The position numbers were made by a program, and so were the translations under genes. From positions 28,861 through 66,092 of the forward strand of contig QZLH01000218.1 of the NCBI GenBank assembly GCA_003833135.1: DNA of 37,232 bases, written 5' to 3'. The notes beneath the pieces were generated by a model, which saw nothing but the letters and a program-made list of their open reading frames with translations, was not told where the DNA came from and did no database searches. Numbering within the stretch: the first letter of the stretch is position 1; each line of letters begins with the position of its first letter. Below, piece by piece: positions 10,261 through 21,419 of this stretch. Source of the stretch: Oehlia diaphana (lineage: Eukaryota > Glomeromycota > Glomeromycetes > Glomerales > Glomeraceae).

Positions 10261-11589
10261 AAATCAATTAAAGTTACTACAGCAACACGCTCCTCGAGTA
10301 AAAGAATCTTAGGAATTTATATCAATGCTTTCCATACTCATGGCCCGACATTGCGTAAACTAAGACAAATTGTCAAACAAAATAAACATATTACACACTT
10401 ATATCATTAACAAAGTCATTATCCCTAAATTAGAATATATTAACCAATTCATCATTCTGTCTCAAACTCAATGCAACAACCTTCTCTCTCCTCTAAAAGT
10501 ATTATTTACACAATTTATCATTGCCTAAATCTACATACGACAATATCATACATTCTACATACGATAATATCATACATAACAAATTATCCCCTTGTATCAA
10601 CGATTTTTTCTATAACCAATTTTACGCATATTGCGCGTTTGCGCCATTACTAACGTGCTTTCAATTCAAGAATGTTTAAAATTATAGGTTACAAAAAAAT
10701 CTTACAACCCAATATGAATACTGGTTACCACATTTCCCAACACTGAACGATTTAATGGTTCTAAAGGGAAAGCGTCACTTTTAACTAAAGAATTAGTATT
10801 ATACAACAAATTTAACATTACTTTCTTATCCTATAACAGGAAGTAATACCCCATTATCTATCATATACCGAATCTTACAAAACAAGAAATTACTTCACTT
10901 AGAAAAAAACATATAATGTTTAAAGGCCAAATTACCACGATAGACGGAGGACATGGAATTATATTCGTGATCTTCCTCAACACAAATTTAAAGGTCGTAA
11001 ACCAAACTGATTTCGCAAATTGAATCCGACGGTATTTTGACGCCACAAAAATCGCAGATTAACCATATCTTTAACGTCACCATCTATCAATTATTTGTAT
11101 TATAAGGCATCAAAAATCACGCTTAGTTACTATCATCGCCCAAATAACGAATGGACTATTTACTGGGACGCAATCACCAACAAAGAACTCTATGGAAAAA
11201 CTATTGGACAAGTTAACAATCCTATGAAAATATTGATCACGTATAGGAACATTTTATACCTTATACTCAGCCAGACGATAATTTTCAAGGATTCACACCA
11301 CATCCTATTTTAATTCCTTACTTAGGATGTAATTCACATACGACATACGGCAAAATGTGTCCTTATGAATTGTACTAATTAATTAATCAAATATTCAATT
11401 CACTCTAGTAAATACAAACCTAATTTTAATTCAATATCAAAACGTAGTATCTTTCCAACATCCAACATTTAACAACAAATCCATACGTTCAAAATATAAC
11501 GTTTTTAACAACTGATCTTAACAACATTTCCACCGCCAATCAAGCTATCTCATCATATTTTTGATGCGGATACTATACAGCTTTTATGC

Positions 11590-11998
11590 GGACATATAGA
11601 AAGACTTAAATTATATACAGACGGTTCTTTACGAAAATATAATAAGGAGTCGAACACCACAACATGTATAGGTTTTGGTTGGGCAGAAGACCAGTCAACA
11701 CCACCTCTTACAGTCTTACTTTCAAAAGTAGTACTACATTTTCTCCGTCGTCTAAGGATATGCAGTTTTAACGGCCATTATGACATGTCCCGAGAATAGT
11801 ACAGTCAACATCTATACCGACTTACAGAACGTTATTTCAACATACTACAACACTTCTAACCAATTGCTTTCGGAACGTAGATATCTTAAAATTATATTAA
11901 CAATTATAAACTCAACGTAACTTAAATATCATTTTCCATAAGATCAAAGCACACTCAGGCAACACTTACAACGAAATGGTTGATGTTCTGGCCAAAGA
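11590..11998 (+). pseudogene. LINE RNase H domain remnant
   Basis: LKLYTDGS (about 11605-11628) carries the first catalytic Asp. GFGWAEDQS follows. After a frameshift, VLTAIMTCPENSTVNIYTDL (about 11765-11824) supplies the helix and the third catalytic Asp of the IYTD motif. Another frameshift gives IKAHSGNTYNEMVDVLAKEG (11943-12002), the His-containing C-terminal motif. RNase H removes RNA from the RNA/DNA hybrid during LINE mobility. At least two frameshifts make it non-functional. Confidence 0.85.
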
Positions 11999-12198
11999 AG
12001 GTTTAGACACGCCTCGAATTTTGATTAACCCGAAATTCGTCTCTAATTCGTTAATGACGTTTATATAGGACCGATCGATAGAGATATTAGGAAATTTGGA
12101 ACAAGAATTAGTGAAGCGTATACGTACGAAGGACACTTTTTTACACAACAAAGCGATCACAAATTTCCAGTAATCATTCCGTCATTCGATGACGGAAA

Positions 12199-12457
12199 CC
12201 CTATAAAAAAAGTAGATACGTTTTTTTTATACTGAGAGATACGTTTTGTATACTGAGAGATACGGAAAAATGCACAATTCCGTATCTCACATGATACGTT
12301 ATTTCGGTGTCTCCGTATACAAAACGTGTCTTGCAAGATACGGAATTGTGCATTTTTCCGTATCTCAAAACGTATCTAGACGTACTGTATCTAGACGTAT
12401 CTCAGTATACAAAACGCATCTTTCAGTATAAAAAACGTATCTACTTTTTTTATAGGG
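12199..12457. mobile_element. 259-bp foldback element inserted in the LINE
   Basis: It begins CCCTATAAAAAAAGTAGATA and ends with the reverse complement, flanked by AAA on both sides (12196-12198, 12458-12460), a possible 3-bp target duplication. The arms contain repeated units of GAGATACGTTTTGTATACT and a GGAAAAATGCACAATTCCGT block present once in each arm, so nearly the whole element can fold into one long hairpin. It interrupts the LINE between the RNase H and C-terminal regions (EIHWPPTQDW resumes right after), so it is younger than the LINE insertion. There is no coding capacity; short frames inside it are shadows. Confidence 0.85.
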
Positions 12458-12460
12458 AAA

Positions 12461-13092
12461 TACACTGGCCGCCCACACAGGATTGGATCAAACATAACAA
12501 CACTTTGGATATGTGTGTCCTTTCAAAACTAAAAAAATTGCCTATAAATCAAGAGTTTTAATCATATTCTTCCATGTGGCGATATATTACAAAAACACTA
12601 CCCTTTTTTATACCCATCCCGACTTATCCTCTGCTCCGTCTGCTCAACAATGAAGACACGAATTCACATTTGGGCTCCTGTGATTCGATGGATCAGGCGC
12701 TACAACTCATCTTAACGGAACAAACCTCAAAAGTTCTATTATCTCATATATAATACAAACACATTAACATACTTTCTAGAGCAAGTTTTAGCTACGTTAA
12801 GGTTATTCACGCAAGTCACCTCTTTATCTCATCCGATCTACCTAATTATTCACCAACTAATACCAGTGGAATTAGCCAATTCAACAATATACGAATAAAT
12901 ACACTGCGACAAACAAATTTTAATCGAATTTCTTCATTTAATTCACAACTTTACCAACTGATCTGAAAAACACATTGTGATGGGATAACTAAAAAGAAAA
13001 AGAAATCATACAAACATCGAGCTAGGAATAACAAAACACGCAACTCAAGTCAATCGACTATTCCTATTCCACCTCACCGTCCTGATTCATGA
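12461..13092 (+). pseudogene. LINE C-terminal region after the foldback insertion
   Basis: Starts IHWPPTQDWIKHNNTLDMCV in one frame. Frameshifts then give ILCSVCSTMKTRIHIWAPVI, with Cys and His spaced like the zinc-knuckle-like end of RNase H-bearing LINEs, and finally a basic tail (KKKKKSYKHRARNNKTRNSS..PHRPDS) ending in TGA. Downstream, 13093-13205 is AT-rich and probably the 3' untranslated end. No clear poly-A tail or target duplication is seen. Confidence 0.6.
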
Positions 13093-13209
13093 TCAAATGT
13101 TACTGTCTTCTAATTCCCTTAATATAATATACATAGTAAACAAATTTTTTTAAAATTGTTATTGTTATTTGGTTTCCCACTCACTAAAAATTACAATAAT
13201 CATTAATGG

Positions 13210-13492
13210 TCATTTTATAACGAGTAAATTGACCATCCACGCTAGCGTAAATATTTGATCTTTCATAAGTCTATCTAAATAATCCTTCATAAAATTTAAA
13301 TATTTAGTAAGAGTTTTACATGAAGTATAATAATCATTCAATTCATCAGTCCCAACATTATAATTAATTTTATAAGCTTCTATCATGAACATTTGAAAAG
13401 GTTTTACTTCAGTTACATGTCCATATTTCATTAGCCATCATTTAAAAAATGATCTATATCGTCCTCTAAAAGGATAGGGTTTTTAGCGGGAG
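13210..13492 (-). pseudogene. Coding-like remnant on the minus strand, unidentified
   Basis: On the minus strand, 13492-13433 reads SPAKNPILLEDDIDHFLNDG then a stop. In another frame, 13431-13210 reads MKYGHVTEVKPFQMFMIEAY and continues with NVGTDELNDYY..CKTLTKYLNFMKDYLDRLMKDQ. The composition is a soluble helical protein. The two pieces look like one gene broken by a frameshift at their junction. The family is not recognised. It lies downstream of the minus-strand RNase H scrap, but nothing ties the two together. Confidence 0.35.
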
Positions 13493-13601
13493 AGAGTAAT
13501 TTCAGTTATGGTTCCGAAAAAGTTAATTATCCTTGCACGAATTAGCTTCTACAAGAAGAAAAAAAAATCTAAAATGGATCTCTTTTTTTCTAATAATGGT
13601 A

Positions 13602-13742
13602 CTAAATGCAACTTAAAACATCGGCATGATCGTTAGAATGAGCCTTAACTTTTAGCAGTGATACATGTAATTGAAGAGATTTAACAAAATATTTGATACC
13701 TTGGCATAACAGACAGTTATTGGTTGTTGGAGCCGTCTTGGG
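13602..13742 (-). pseudogene. Minus-strand LINE RNase H C-terminal scrap
   Basis: A 46-codon frame on the minus strand contains LLKVKAHSNDHADVL, matching the KVKAHSG..N..AD.L end of LINE RNase H domains (compare IKAHSGN at 11943 on the plus strand), preceded by a plausible helix (GIKYFVKSLQLHVS). It is a separate, differently diverged element in the opposite orientation. Nothing else of it is recognised. Confidence 0.55.
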
Positions 13743-15659
13743 TTAATTTAGGATTATCCAAGACTCCAGGTTAGTGCTTCTGTCAAACTATAATTTTTGT
13801 CAGATTTTAAAAAATTATTCTCCTACAAATTTTATCAATTTTGGCCATACTTATAGCTCCGACTCAAATAAACCGATGCCAAACCGTAGTAAACCGTGGA
13901 TTGATCCGTTAAAAACCCATCCGGATCGAAGCACTACTCCAGGTTGTTACTGTATACGTTTGTATGTTGATTGAGAATCTGTACAAATTGTCACGTGATT
14001 AAATTTAAGACATCGTAAAAATCGAAAACGTTTGCCATTGTTCTAATGAACCACAGTATGAACGCTAGGGGAAGTGAAATGCCAGCTGTATCCCATCTTG
14101 GTTTGGTAAGTTTGTCATTTCTTTTTAAAAAAGCCACGACATAAAATTCTAATTGGTTAAAATCTTGTAATCTATTAGTAATATTAAATAATTCTATAAA
14201 GAAAATTGGTAAAAGTAATATTTTAATTAAAAATTAACAATAGAAGTAGGGGAACTAGTAAAGAATGGGTGATAATATTGCTTGTCGTGCTAAAGAATCA
14301 TTGTATGTGAACGTACGATAAGTAATATTGATTTGTTGAGTTGTCTAATTTTGTTTGAATTGAAAAACGCAATAAAAGGTATTGGTAGGTTGTACACTAA
14401 TGATGCAATTAGGTCAAATTATCATCTATATCTGATATAGTAGGAGTTATGTAACGCGCGGAGATTCTTGATTTAGGGGTTGATGTCGTGTTGTTTGGGA
14501 AGGTTGACGACAGACTCAGGTCAAAGTGATAATGTTCGATGTATATCATGGAAAGGAAGATCTTTTCGAACACTTTGCCGTATATGATGTCAGAAATTTG
14601 ATTAGATGACATCATGTAATCTCATAATTGATAAAATATATCACGTGATTATAAATGTAATCCTGGCCGGCATCATTAGTTTGACCTGAATATTTTTAAT
14701 TGACTATGATATATGATCGGAATGTCGATCATAAAGTGAGCCCATATGGTCAAAAAAATTATATTTGTGTGATGCACTATATATAGATAGGATTAGACAT
14801 TGTTGCGTTAACATACATGTAATATAACCTTTCTCTAAAGAAAAAAAAAATACAGTTTGACTTATCATCTTAACATGAAACAATTGAAACATTTTTTATC
14901 TCCTGTAAATAAACATGAACACAACTACACAAGTAATGAAAATATAGGGATTTTCAATCTAATAATCTTTTTTTAAGAATATAATATATTTTTCAAGAAA
15001 TTCACACGGAGTTTGTTAAAAAAATTGAATAATTTTTAAAATAACAATATAATTTTAACATAATAACCAATAAAAAAAAAATATGAGAGTAGAAAACAAA
15101 ATTTTTTTAAAATTAGCAGATCTTTGATATACAGGGCCTAGCCCATAATAACAAAACGAGCGGACAATCCGTATGGTAACTCTCTGAATTTCCTTTCTTC
15201 TTTTCTGTAAAAAGAATAATTAAAAAAAACAATTAAAAAAAAAATATATGTATATTTTTCTTTTTTTATTATATGTATATTATACTTTTTTATATTATTA
15301 AATCAAATTATATTATGATAAACATGTGTGAAACATATAAAAGAATTTTGTAACACAAAATCTTTTTAAGTTCTAAATGGACAAACAAAAAAAAATAAAG
15401 TATATTACATTTGGATTAGAAATTCCAATGCATGTTGGCGTTCTAGAATTGGTATCCGACATCTTTTTTTAGGTTTTTTTACACAAAAGAACTCTTTTGC
15501 CCGCGAGAAAGTAATAAATAAGTTTACATGTGACTGTGAGTGAAAAGTTTAATAAAAGCTTAAATCCCGTGATCACATCAGGATCACAAAAAAAAAATTT
15601 TTTATTAGTTAAAATCACACGTGTACAAAAATTACTACGCCATGATAAAGTTATAATAA
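13743..15659. other. Mostly non-coding stretch
   Basis: A short exon-like piece at 14046-14105 (20 codons from ATG, then a GTAAGT donor at 14106) has no acceptor that extends it. A 68-codon minus frame at 14409-14615 has mixed composition and may be chance. CACGTGATT sites lie at 13992 and 14642. Long A/T runs fill 14900-15660. No RNA genes are seen. Confidence 0.45.
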
Positions 15660-15812
15660 ATGAATAGTAAAACAAAATTTTCATTACACACGCACTTTGT
15701 CGGAAGACATAGATGTGATATTGAAAATGATCTTGAAATTGCTCAGTTGATTGAATATCTAAAAGAAAAAAAAGCGCTGCAACAACAATTAAAAGACCTC
15801 ATGAAACTATAA
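15660..15812 (+). CDS. Small hypothetical ORF with a predicted coiled coil
   Basis: A 50-codon frame from ATG 15660, MNSKTKFSLHTHFVGRHRCD, then a strongly helical, Glu/Leu/Lys/Gln-rich tail with Leu/Ile heptad spacing (LEIAQLIEYLKEKKALQQQL). The tail is unlike the Phe/Tyr/Asn-rich frames of surrounding DNA. It could be a small protein or an exon whose splice partners were not found. No family is recognised. Confidence 0.3.
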   Translation: MNSKTKFSLHTHFVGRHRCDIENDLEIAQLIEYLKEKKALQQQLKDLMKL

Positions 15813-15892
15813 TGCCGTCAACTAGGAATTTATTCGTCCATCAATCATATCAAACACTTTATGACGGATTCTTCTAGAGCTTTTCATGTAGG

Positions 15893-16030
15893 ATGTCTTA
15901 TTCGTTTAAAGAAATATTCACGTTTTCCTCTGAGGGTACCCATAGTGAAAATGAAACAGTCCATCATAAGAAACCAAAGATCACCAATGAAGAGTTTAAA
16001 ACGAAAACAATCAATTTTTTGATAAAGTAG
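15893..16030 (+). CDS. Small hypothetical ORF, polar
   Basis: A 45-codon frame from ATG 15893, MSYSFKEIFTFSSEGTHSEN, then a His/Lys/Thr-rich segment ending NFLIK. It lies 80 bp after the preceding small ORF on the same strand, in another frame. Together they may be pieces of one decayed or spliced gene, but no GT..AG pair joins them cleanly. The call rests on composition alone. Confidence 0.25.
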   Translation: MSYSFKEIFTFSSEGTHSENETVHHKKPKITNEEFKTKTINFLIK

Positions 16031-19000
16031 GTGTCATTAACTTAAAATACTTATCATAATAATATAAATTATGTATTAATTTAAAATTTATTCTTAAAAA
16101 AGATACAGGAAGACGCTCTCGCTGAATAATTTTTATTAAATTTATTATGATTATGTATAACTTCCGTGCGTAGGAACTGTAACGTCTGATTATGAACGTT
16201 AAAAAAAGAATTACATCAAGAACGCGAAGTTCTAAAATTTATACGCGCGTATTTATCTTGGAATTTAATGTACTGTATATGTAAGTAATAATATTACTTC
16301 ACAATATTGTTTTTCTATACTCAAAGAGCTCTATATCTTACATTTAGGACGTGCACTACTAATTTTTAAAATTTGTAATTGTGAACAGCTATACCAATAC
16401 ATTAAAAGTTTTTTCTGAGCAGAAATAAATGCTGGTAATCCATTCAAATGACACTATTTTCAGTGAGTGATTGTATATTATAACATACATGAGATAATCG
16501 AAAAAAAAATTTGGAATCAATATTCGAACTACAACGTGACAGATATTACATAAATTTTGTATTGAATGTGCGATTATTAAAATTCAGAACACTTCTTCAT
16601 ACATAAAATCCTCACTGAAATTGTAGTTTAATAAGCACGAATGTGAAGTAATTTTGTCGTCTTAAAAATATTCAAAATTTCGTTCAAGTAATCCTCGTCA
16701 TTTTTTGTGAGTATAATAAATAACAAAAGAAAAATTGTAAAATTTAAAAGGAGAAAGGCGTCGTGATTTTTAAGTTCACGTAATCATGTTACATACATAA
16801 CTTATACTGATAACGTGATGATCCATTTCATCAAGAAATTTTTATTGAATAGAAGTACGTCATTGATTTATCACCACAACTGAAGCTACATCAATTTCAA
16901 AAAATTTAATTTGATTTTCTAACAGATCGAAAGCTGTAACTCACAATTTCTATTCGATGGGGTTTGAAACATATAAAATTTCTTTATTGAAAATATATTA
17001 CATACTAAAATACTCATTGAAATTCTTTTGTGAAAGAAAATGTTCAGTCGTAGAGTCGTTCAATTTGTCTTAAAAAAAAAAAATTTAGTTTTTTTATTTA
17101 TTATACGTGTTATTATAAAATAATATAAATAAAACTTCGGTTAGAATAATAAAAACATTATTATTAAATTATCCAAATATTTGATCTCTTGAAAAATTCA
17201 TCCTCCATTAAAAGTCGAAGATGCCTCAAATGATGTGTCTACATTTTTTACGTTCGCAAATTGAGGTATTTAGTAACTAATATGTAGCATATAACATCCG
17301 TCGCCATTATTTATGATAACGAAAGCAGAAAAAAAGCGGGTATATGTTCTTTTATATCTAATTAATAAATTGTTAGGCAACTATGAAATGAATGGAACAT
17401 GAATAATTCAGAAATTCAAAAATGCGTAAAAATAATTAAGCATTTTTTTTTTATTATTACTAGAATTTTATATAAAAAAATATCGGCTCTGTATAATTAT
17501 GAACTAAAACATATACACAATTATGAAAATTATCAATGACGTTTTCGTGAGATGTAGTATATGCATGGAAAATATGAATACTCTATGATCATCTATATGC
17601 TTTAATAACGAAAAGTTTATTTACTGCGGAAATGATTGCAGCGATCCAAACTTTAATTACTTTTTGAACGTGAATTTTACAAAATTATATAGAACTTAAG
17701 GAAAAGGATTTAGAAGTTTAGAGAGTATGTCATATAAGAAAATATGAAGGTTAATTAAAAATTTCCTAAGATATTAAGAAATGGATTACGAAATTATTCA
17801 TTATGTTAATCACTGCAGCCGACTGCGGGCCGGGCAATAAGTCACTTAAATTAATTGACGATCGGTAAAAAATCACTTAAAAATCTTTGCGTATTGGAGT
17901 GAAATAATCTAAGACTTCATGATATAATCACACTACAAATATTTTGTGAAAAAAAAAAAAAAAAATGAATTAACTAGATTCGGTCATATTTTTCTTGACA
18001 AGATACGATGATTTTTTTTTAAAAGAAAAGATGACAGATGACCAATTTTGAAGCGCCAACATGCATTTGTGATTTCCAAAATGTAATCTTTTAAAAGAAT
18101 TATTAATAAAATATTCATTTTGAATCAAGTAAACCCTTACTTAAATTAGATTTCGAAAGTTCTTATTGACATTTTTAATTGTATAAATTCTTGTAAGATT
18201 ATATTTTTCACATGTGTTTATGTCATTGAAATAAAAATTTCTTTAATCCTATTCATTATTCCTTTTGCGTAATTTCATTGTATGAATAAGAATCATATTC
18301 AAATAAACGTTATATATTGGTGATAACTGATATGATCACAAAATTTACGAATCACTCTTGAGATTTTAAGATTTCTTTATTTAAAATTTCGACGTGGGCA
18401 ATACAATAGTTAGTAATTTTTCTGCACTAACATACCCGCCATTATACTTGATTATTTTTAAAATTAACAATTAACAAGTTTTTTTTAAGGGAGTATCAAA
18501 TATCACATGAATCACATGAACTATTATTAAAATAAGGTTTGCAGATCCTACGTGAGAAGTCAGGGGCTATTTTTATTTCTAACATTCTATCTCGGATGTT
18601 CCGGCATATTTATAAAAGTGATACCAAAATAGTAAATTAATCGAGGTGATAGGTTATGCATCACGGGTAAAAAAATTCTTTCATAAAAAGTGGATCTTTT
18701 CCAATAAGGAATTATGGCGCATCTATTTTTTTAATATATGCACAATATATGTAGTTATGTGATTGTCATACGAATGATTGGATAATTGTATTGGTTTTTA
18801 GATATTTAAAGGCACTACGCCAGTCGTTAGAAATCGCCAACCTTGATAAAAATATGATAAAAATTTTCAAGATGATTTAAAATTTTAAATACTCCACATT
18901 CATGTTCAATAATAAATAAACTTTGGTACATTTATGACGAAATCCTTAGCGTTATCATAAAATTGTTAACGTTTTTACCTAATAATATAAAATGACGAGA

Positions 19001-19202
19001 AATTTACCAACTCTTGTTAAGTAAATGTTCAAGAGTACAATATCTCGACGTGATAAACACTGAACATCTCAGAAGCTATATCCACGACTATCCACGACTG
19101 GAATTAGTACTCATAGAATTAGTCTGTACACCATAATTAATCCCTACTACCTTTGTGAATTAGGAAATTTATTTTATGTCAAGCAGGCAGAAGTCTAAGT
19201 AA
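16031..19202. other. Three-kilobase gene desert
   Basis: No open frame of 60 codons exists here on either strand and no transposon motif was recognised. Sequence is AT-rich with scattered short GC-rich patches (17815-17835, GCAGCCGACTGCGGGCCGGG). Nothing resembling a tRNA or rRNA is present. Confidence 0.55.
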
Positions 19203-19406
19203 AACTATAATACAATCAAAGAAAGTATAGCGCTACAGCAGATCAGCTATCATCTAATAAAAACCAGACCCTCACTTGTATTTTGTGAATTAGGAAAAAT
19301 TTGTAAATCTTATAAAAAATCTTTCAGAAAAATGATCACGTGTCTGAGTTTCTTCGGAATAAAAACTAGAAAAATGATATACAAAAAATTATTTTGGATG
19401 GAATGA
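19203..19406 (+). repeat. Dispersed repeat, copy 1, with an open frame
   Basis: A 67-codon stop-free frame (NYNTIKESIALQQISYHLIK..., no start) overlaps a block TTTCAGAAAAATGATCACGT plus CTGAGTTTCTTCGGAATAAA that recurs at 20718-20770 and partly at 19585-19605. The recurrence shows a repeated element rather than a unique gene. The open frame may be a fragment of its coding part, but the later copies are stop-ridden. Confidence 0.45.
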
Positions 19407-19516
19407 TGAATTTAAATTTGAAGAGAATTTGATGAAGATTCATACGAGAAAGTATGAGGAAGTATTCATCATATTAGCAAAGTAGTTAATCATTTGAAAG
19501 TAACGTAGTAAATAAA

Positions 19517-19619
19517 TTAAACGAATACTCATATGATTTATAGCTACCTGCACAACTATACATTATTATTTAAAGGAGTAACCCTATAAAAAATTTTTCA
19601 GAAAATGTGTTTTTTATGA
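19517..19619 (+). repeat. Dispersed repeat, copy 2 (partial)
   Basis: ACGAATACTCATATGATTTA is followed by CACAACTATACATTATTATT, AAAGGAGTAACCCTATAAAA and TTTTTCAGAAAATG. The same blocks appear in the same order at 20661-20735, so this is a second copy of the element, joined on its right to the 50-bp tandem array. Confidence 0.6.
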
Positions 19620-19808
19620 GACGAATACTCATATGATTTATAATGAGGATGAAGCCGTCAAATAAATTAGACGAATACTCATATGATTTATAATGAGGAT
19701 GAAGCCGTCAAATAAATTAGACGAGATACTCATATGATTTATAATGAGGATGAAGTCGTCAAATAAATTAGACGAATACTCATATGATTTATAATGAGGA
19801 TGAAGCTG
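19620..19808 (+). repeat. 50-bp tandem repeat, about 3.8 copies
   Basis: Units start at 19620, 19670, 19720 and 19771. Each begins GACGAATACTCATATGATTT, continues ATAATGAGGATGAAGCCGTC and ends AAATAAATTA. Units 1 and 2 are identical; unit 3 has one inserted base and one substitution, and unit 4 breaks off after GAAGCTG. The unit start also occurs singly at 19530 and 20804. Near identity implies recent amplification by slippage or unequal exchange. Confidence 0.95.
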
Positions 19809-20660
19809 TAGATATTGTTACGATGAAAAACAATGTGACGAAGTCACGTGATATAACTGTTGATCAATGGTAATTTCCGGGACGATTAATTGTTGGATGA
19901 TGATCCTTATCAGTAGCGTAGTTTTACTGTTAGAGTAGTTCTTCCCGGAGGGTGAGGTCCTAGAAATGGGATTAATAACCACAATATCTTAATAGTGTAA
20001 TTATTCACTACTAGTAGTTGTATATTCCTATTATGTAATTTTTTTCTTTTGGTTACTCCTCTCTTAAATAAAATAAAATAAAAAATAAAAAATTATTGTT
20101 GGATGATCAACGGGAGGATCTATGTTCGAAATGTTTGATATATTAAATATATTAAATATATTGCACATATTATACATATGGTATATATGGCACATATCAA
20201 ACATTTTAAACATTTTTAGTTTAGTGTTTTTACTTATAAATAGACGCGATGTTTTTCAATGTAATTAGATAGGTATCCAAGTCAATAAGATATTTACCGA
20301 TATTAAATAAAAACACTTTTTATTATTATTTATATCTTTGGTTATCTCATTGTTAATTATTGTCATATACACCTAACCCATTGATTTTTATTGTTATATA
20401 TCGTCATAAATCCTTTATTTGTGTCTGATCGTATTTGCCATTGGAAGTGCAATACTTTATTCACATCGGATTTGGAGTGAATTTGGTCAATTGTCATTTA
20501 GGGACATTGTTTTTGTTTATTAATTTTGCATTAATTATCATCATATTACTTATACATATACACCTTCTGCCTACCCTAATTAATCTTTTGTTTATATTTA
20601 TAAACGACAAAAGAACTGACATCAACAATATTTCAAAGTATACTTTTTACATGTTTACTC
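19809..20660. other. Non-coding spacer between repeat copies
   Basis: Contains GTCACGTGAT at 19843, A-rich AAAATAAAATAAA-type low complexity near 20065-20095, and an ATATTAAAT/CACATAT cluster at 20140-20205. The frame 20435-20701 is Ile/Leu/His-rich and judged a chance frame; it runs into the next repeat copy. Confidence 0.45.
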
Positions 20661-20845
20661 ATACAACTATACATTATTGTTTAAAGGAGTGTTATAAGTA
20701 ACCCTATAAAAATTTATCAGAAAAATGATTACGTATCTGAGTTTTTTTTGGAATATAAACTAGAAAAATGATAGTTTTTGCCAGAATTTTTTTTGTAAAG
20801 TAAGCGAATACTCATATGATTTATAATGAGGATGAAGCTGTAGAT
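20661..20845 (+). repeat. Dispersed repeat, copy 3
   Basis: ACAACTATACATTATTGTTT, AAAGGAGTG, TAACCCTATAAAAATTT, ATCAGAAAAATGATTACG and CTGAGTTTTTTTTGGAATAT recur from copies 1 and 2. They are followed at 20804 by GCGAATACTCATATGATTTA and ATAATGAGGATGAAGCTGTA, the start of the 50-bp unit. This is the fullest copy, about 185 bp in this window. Its outer ends were not resolved. Confidence 0.7.
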
Positions 20846-20978
20846 ATTTCAATGGCTCGTTAATTATATTAATATATGAGGAAGTCGTTTATTTAATGGT
20901 ATTTATTTATATATAGCAAATCGAAATGAATATATCCCTAACCTTGATATTAAATTAAATATGTATTTATATTATTAA

Positions 20979-21419
20979 AATAGCGGAGGGGATATCAAAG
21001 AAATTTTGCTTAATAACCAAGATTTTGTTGATTATGAGGATAATTTTTCTGAAGATTCTCTTATTTTTATTTGTAATATTTGCAAGTACTGCCATTTAAT
21101 TGAATATTTATCATTAGCATTATATACCATCAGATGAATATTTACTGAATTGTCAAAAATTGCAGTCATTATTAATAATTTTTAAATTAAATACTATAAG
21201 AGTTAAGTTATTTGATATATTAATTAGATCTAAAAGAGATTAGATTTTTAATAATTTTAGATTTTCTCCAAGAAGTTTGGAAGAGTTTTTGGAGAAGTGA
21301 AAAGATCGACCAGCACTTTCCATACTAACAAGGGATACAAAGAAAAATATAAAAATGAAGGTGTAATTGAAAATTTTAAAATTACATTTGAGGAATATTT
21401 GTATATTCGTTATGATTAA
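20979..21419 (+). pseudogene. F-box/leucine-rich protein pseudogene (C-terminal part)
   Basis: The first frame (20979-21137) reads NSGGDIKEILLNNQDFVDYE, then DNFSEDSLIFICNICKYCHLIEYLSLAL, ending at TGA. A later frame (about 21271-21330) reads SLEEFLEK, TGA, KDRPALSILT, and after another frameshift YKEKYKNEGVIENFK, ending TAA at 21417-21419. The order SLEEFLE.WK.RPALSILT ... KYKNEGVI..F is what I recall as the C-terminal end of the large F-box family of Rhizophagus; the TGA sits where Trp is expected (TGG to TGA). Start and F-box itself are absent. It matches the shorter remnant at 7158-7414. Intact members would act as substrate receptors of SCF ubiquitin ligases. This one is dead. Confidence 0.62.

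Larger units (their letters stand above)
8353..13092 (+). mobile_element. Decayed non-LTR retrotransposon (LINE with endonuclease, RT and RNase H)
   Basis: Reading along the plus strand with frameshifts gives the order of a fungal LINE: a coiled-coil region (8353-8525), a hydrophilic linker, an endonuclease with a GDFN motif (9786-9797), a reverse transcriptase with a YLDD active site (10096-10107), RNase H (LYTDGS near 11611-11628; IYTDLQ near 11810; IKAHSGN at 11943-11963) and a basic C-terminal tail ending in TGA at 13090-13092. This composition (EN-RT-RNase H) is typical of Tad1/I-like elements. Only about 125 bp separate GDFN from the first recognisable RT block, where intact elements have well over a kilobase, so most RT fingers were deleted. 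Many stops and frameshifts mean it is dead. A foldback element is inserted at 12199-12457. No target-site duplication was identified. Confidence 0.88.

Noticed and set aside
12246..12561. Two overlapping plus-strand frames
   Set aside because: They read through the arms of the nested foldback element; only the part after 12460 corresponds to the LINE.
14409..14615. 68-codon minus-strand frame
   Set aside because: Mixed composition but no recognisable family, no splice or promoter context, and length within chance expectation.
19620..19808. CRISPR array
   Set aside because: Units are directly adjacent 50-bp tandem copies without unique spacers, and the context is eukaryotic.
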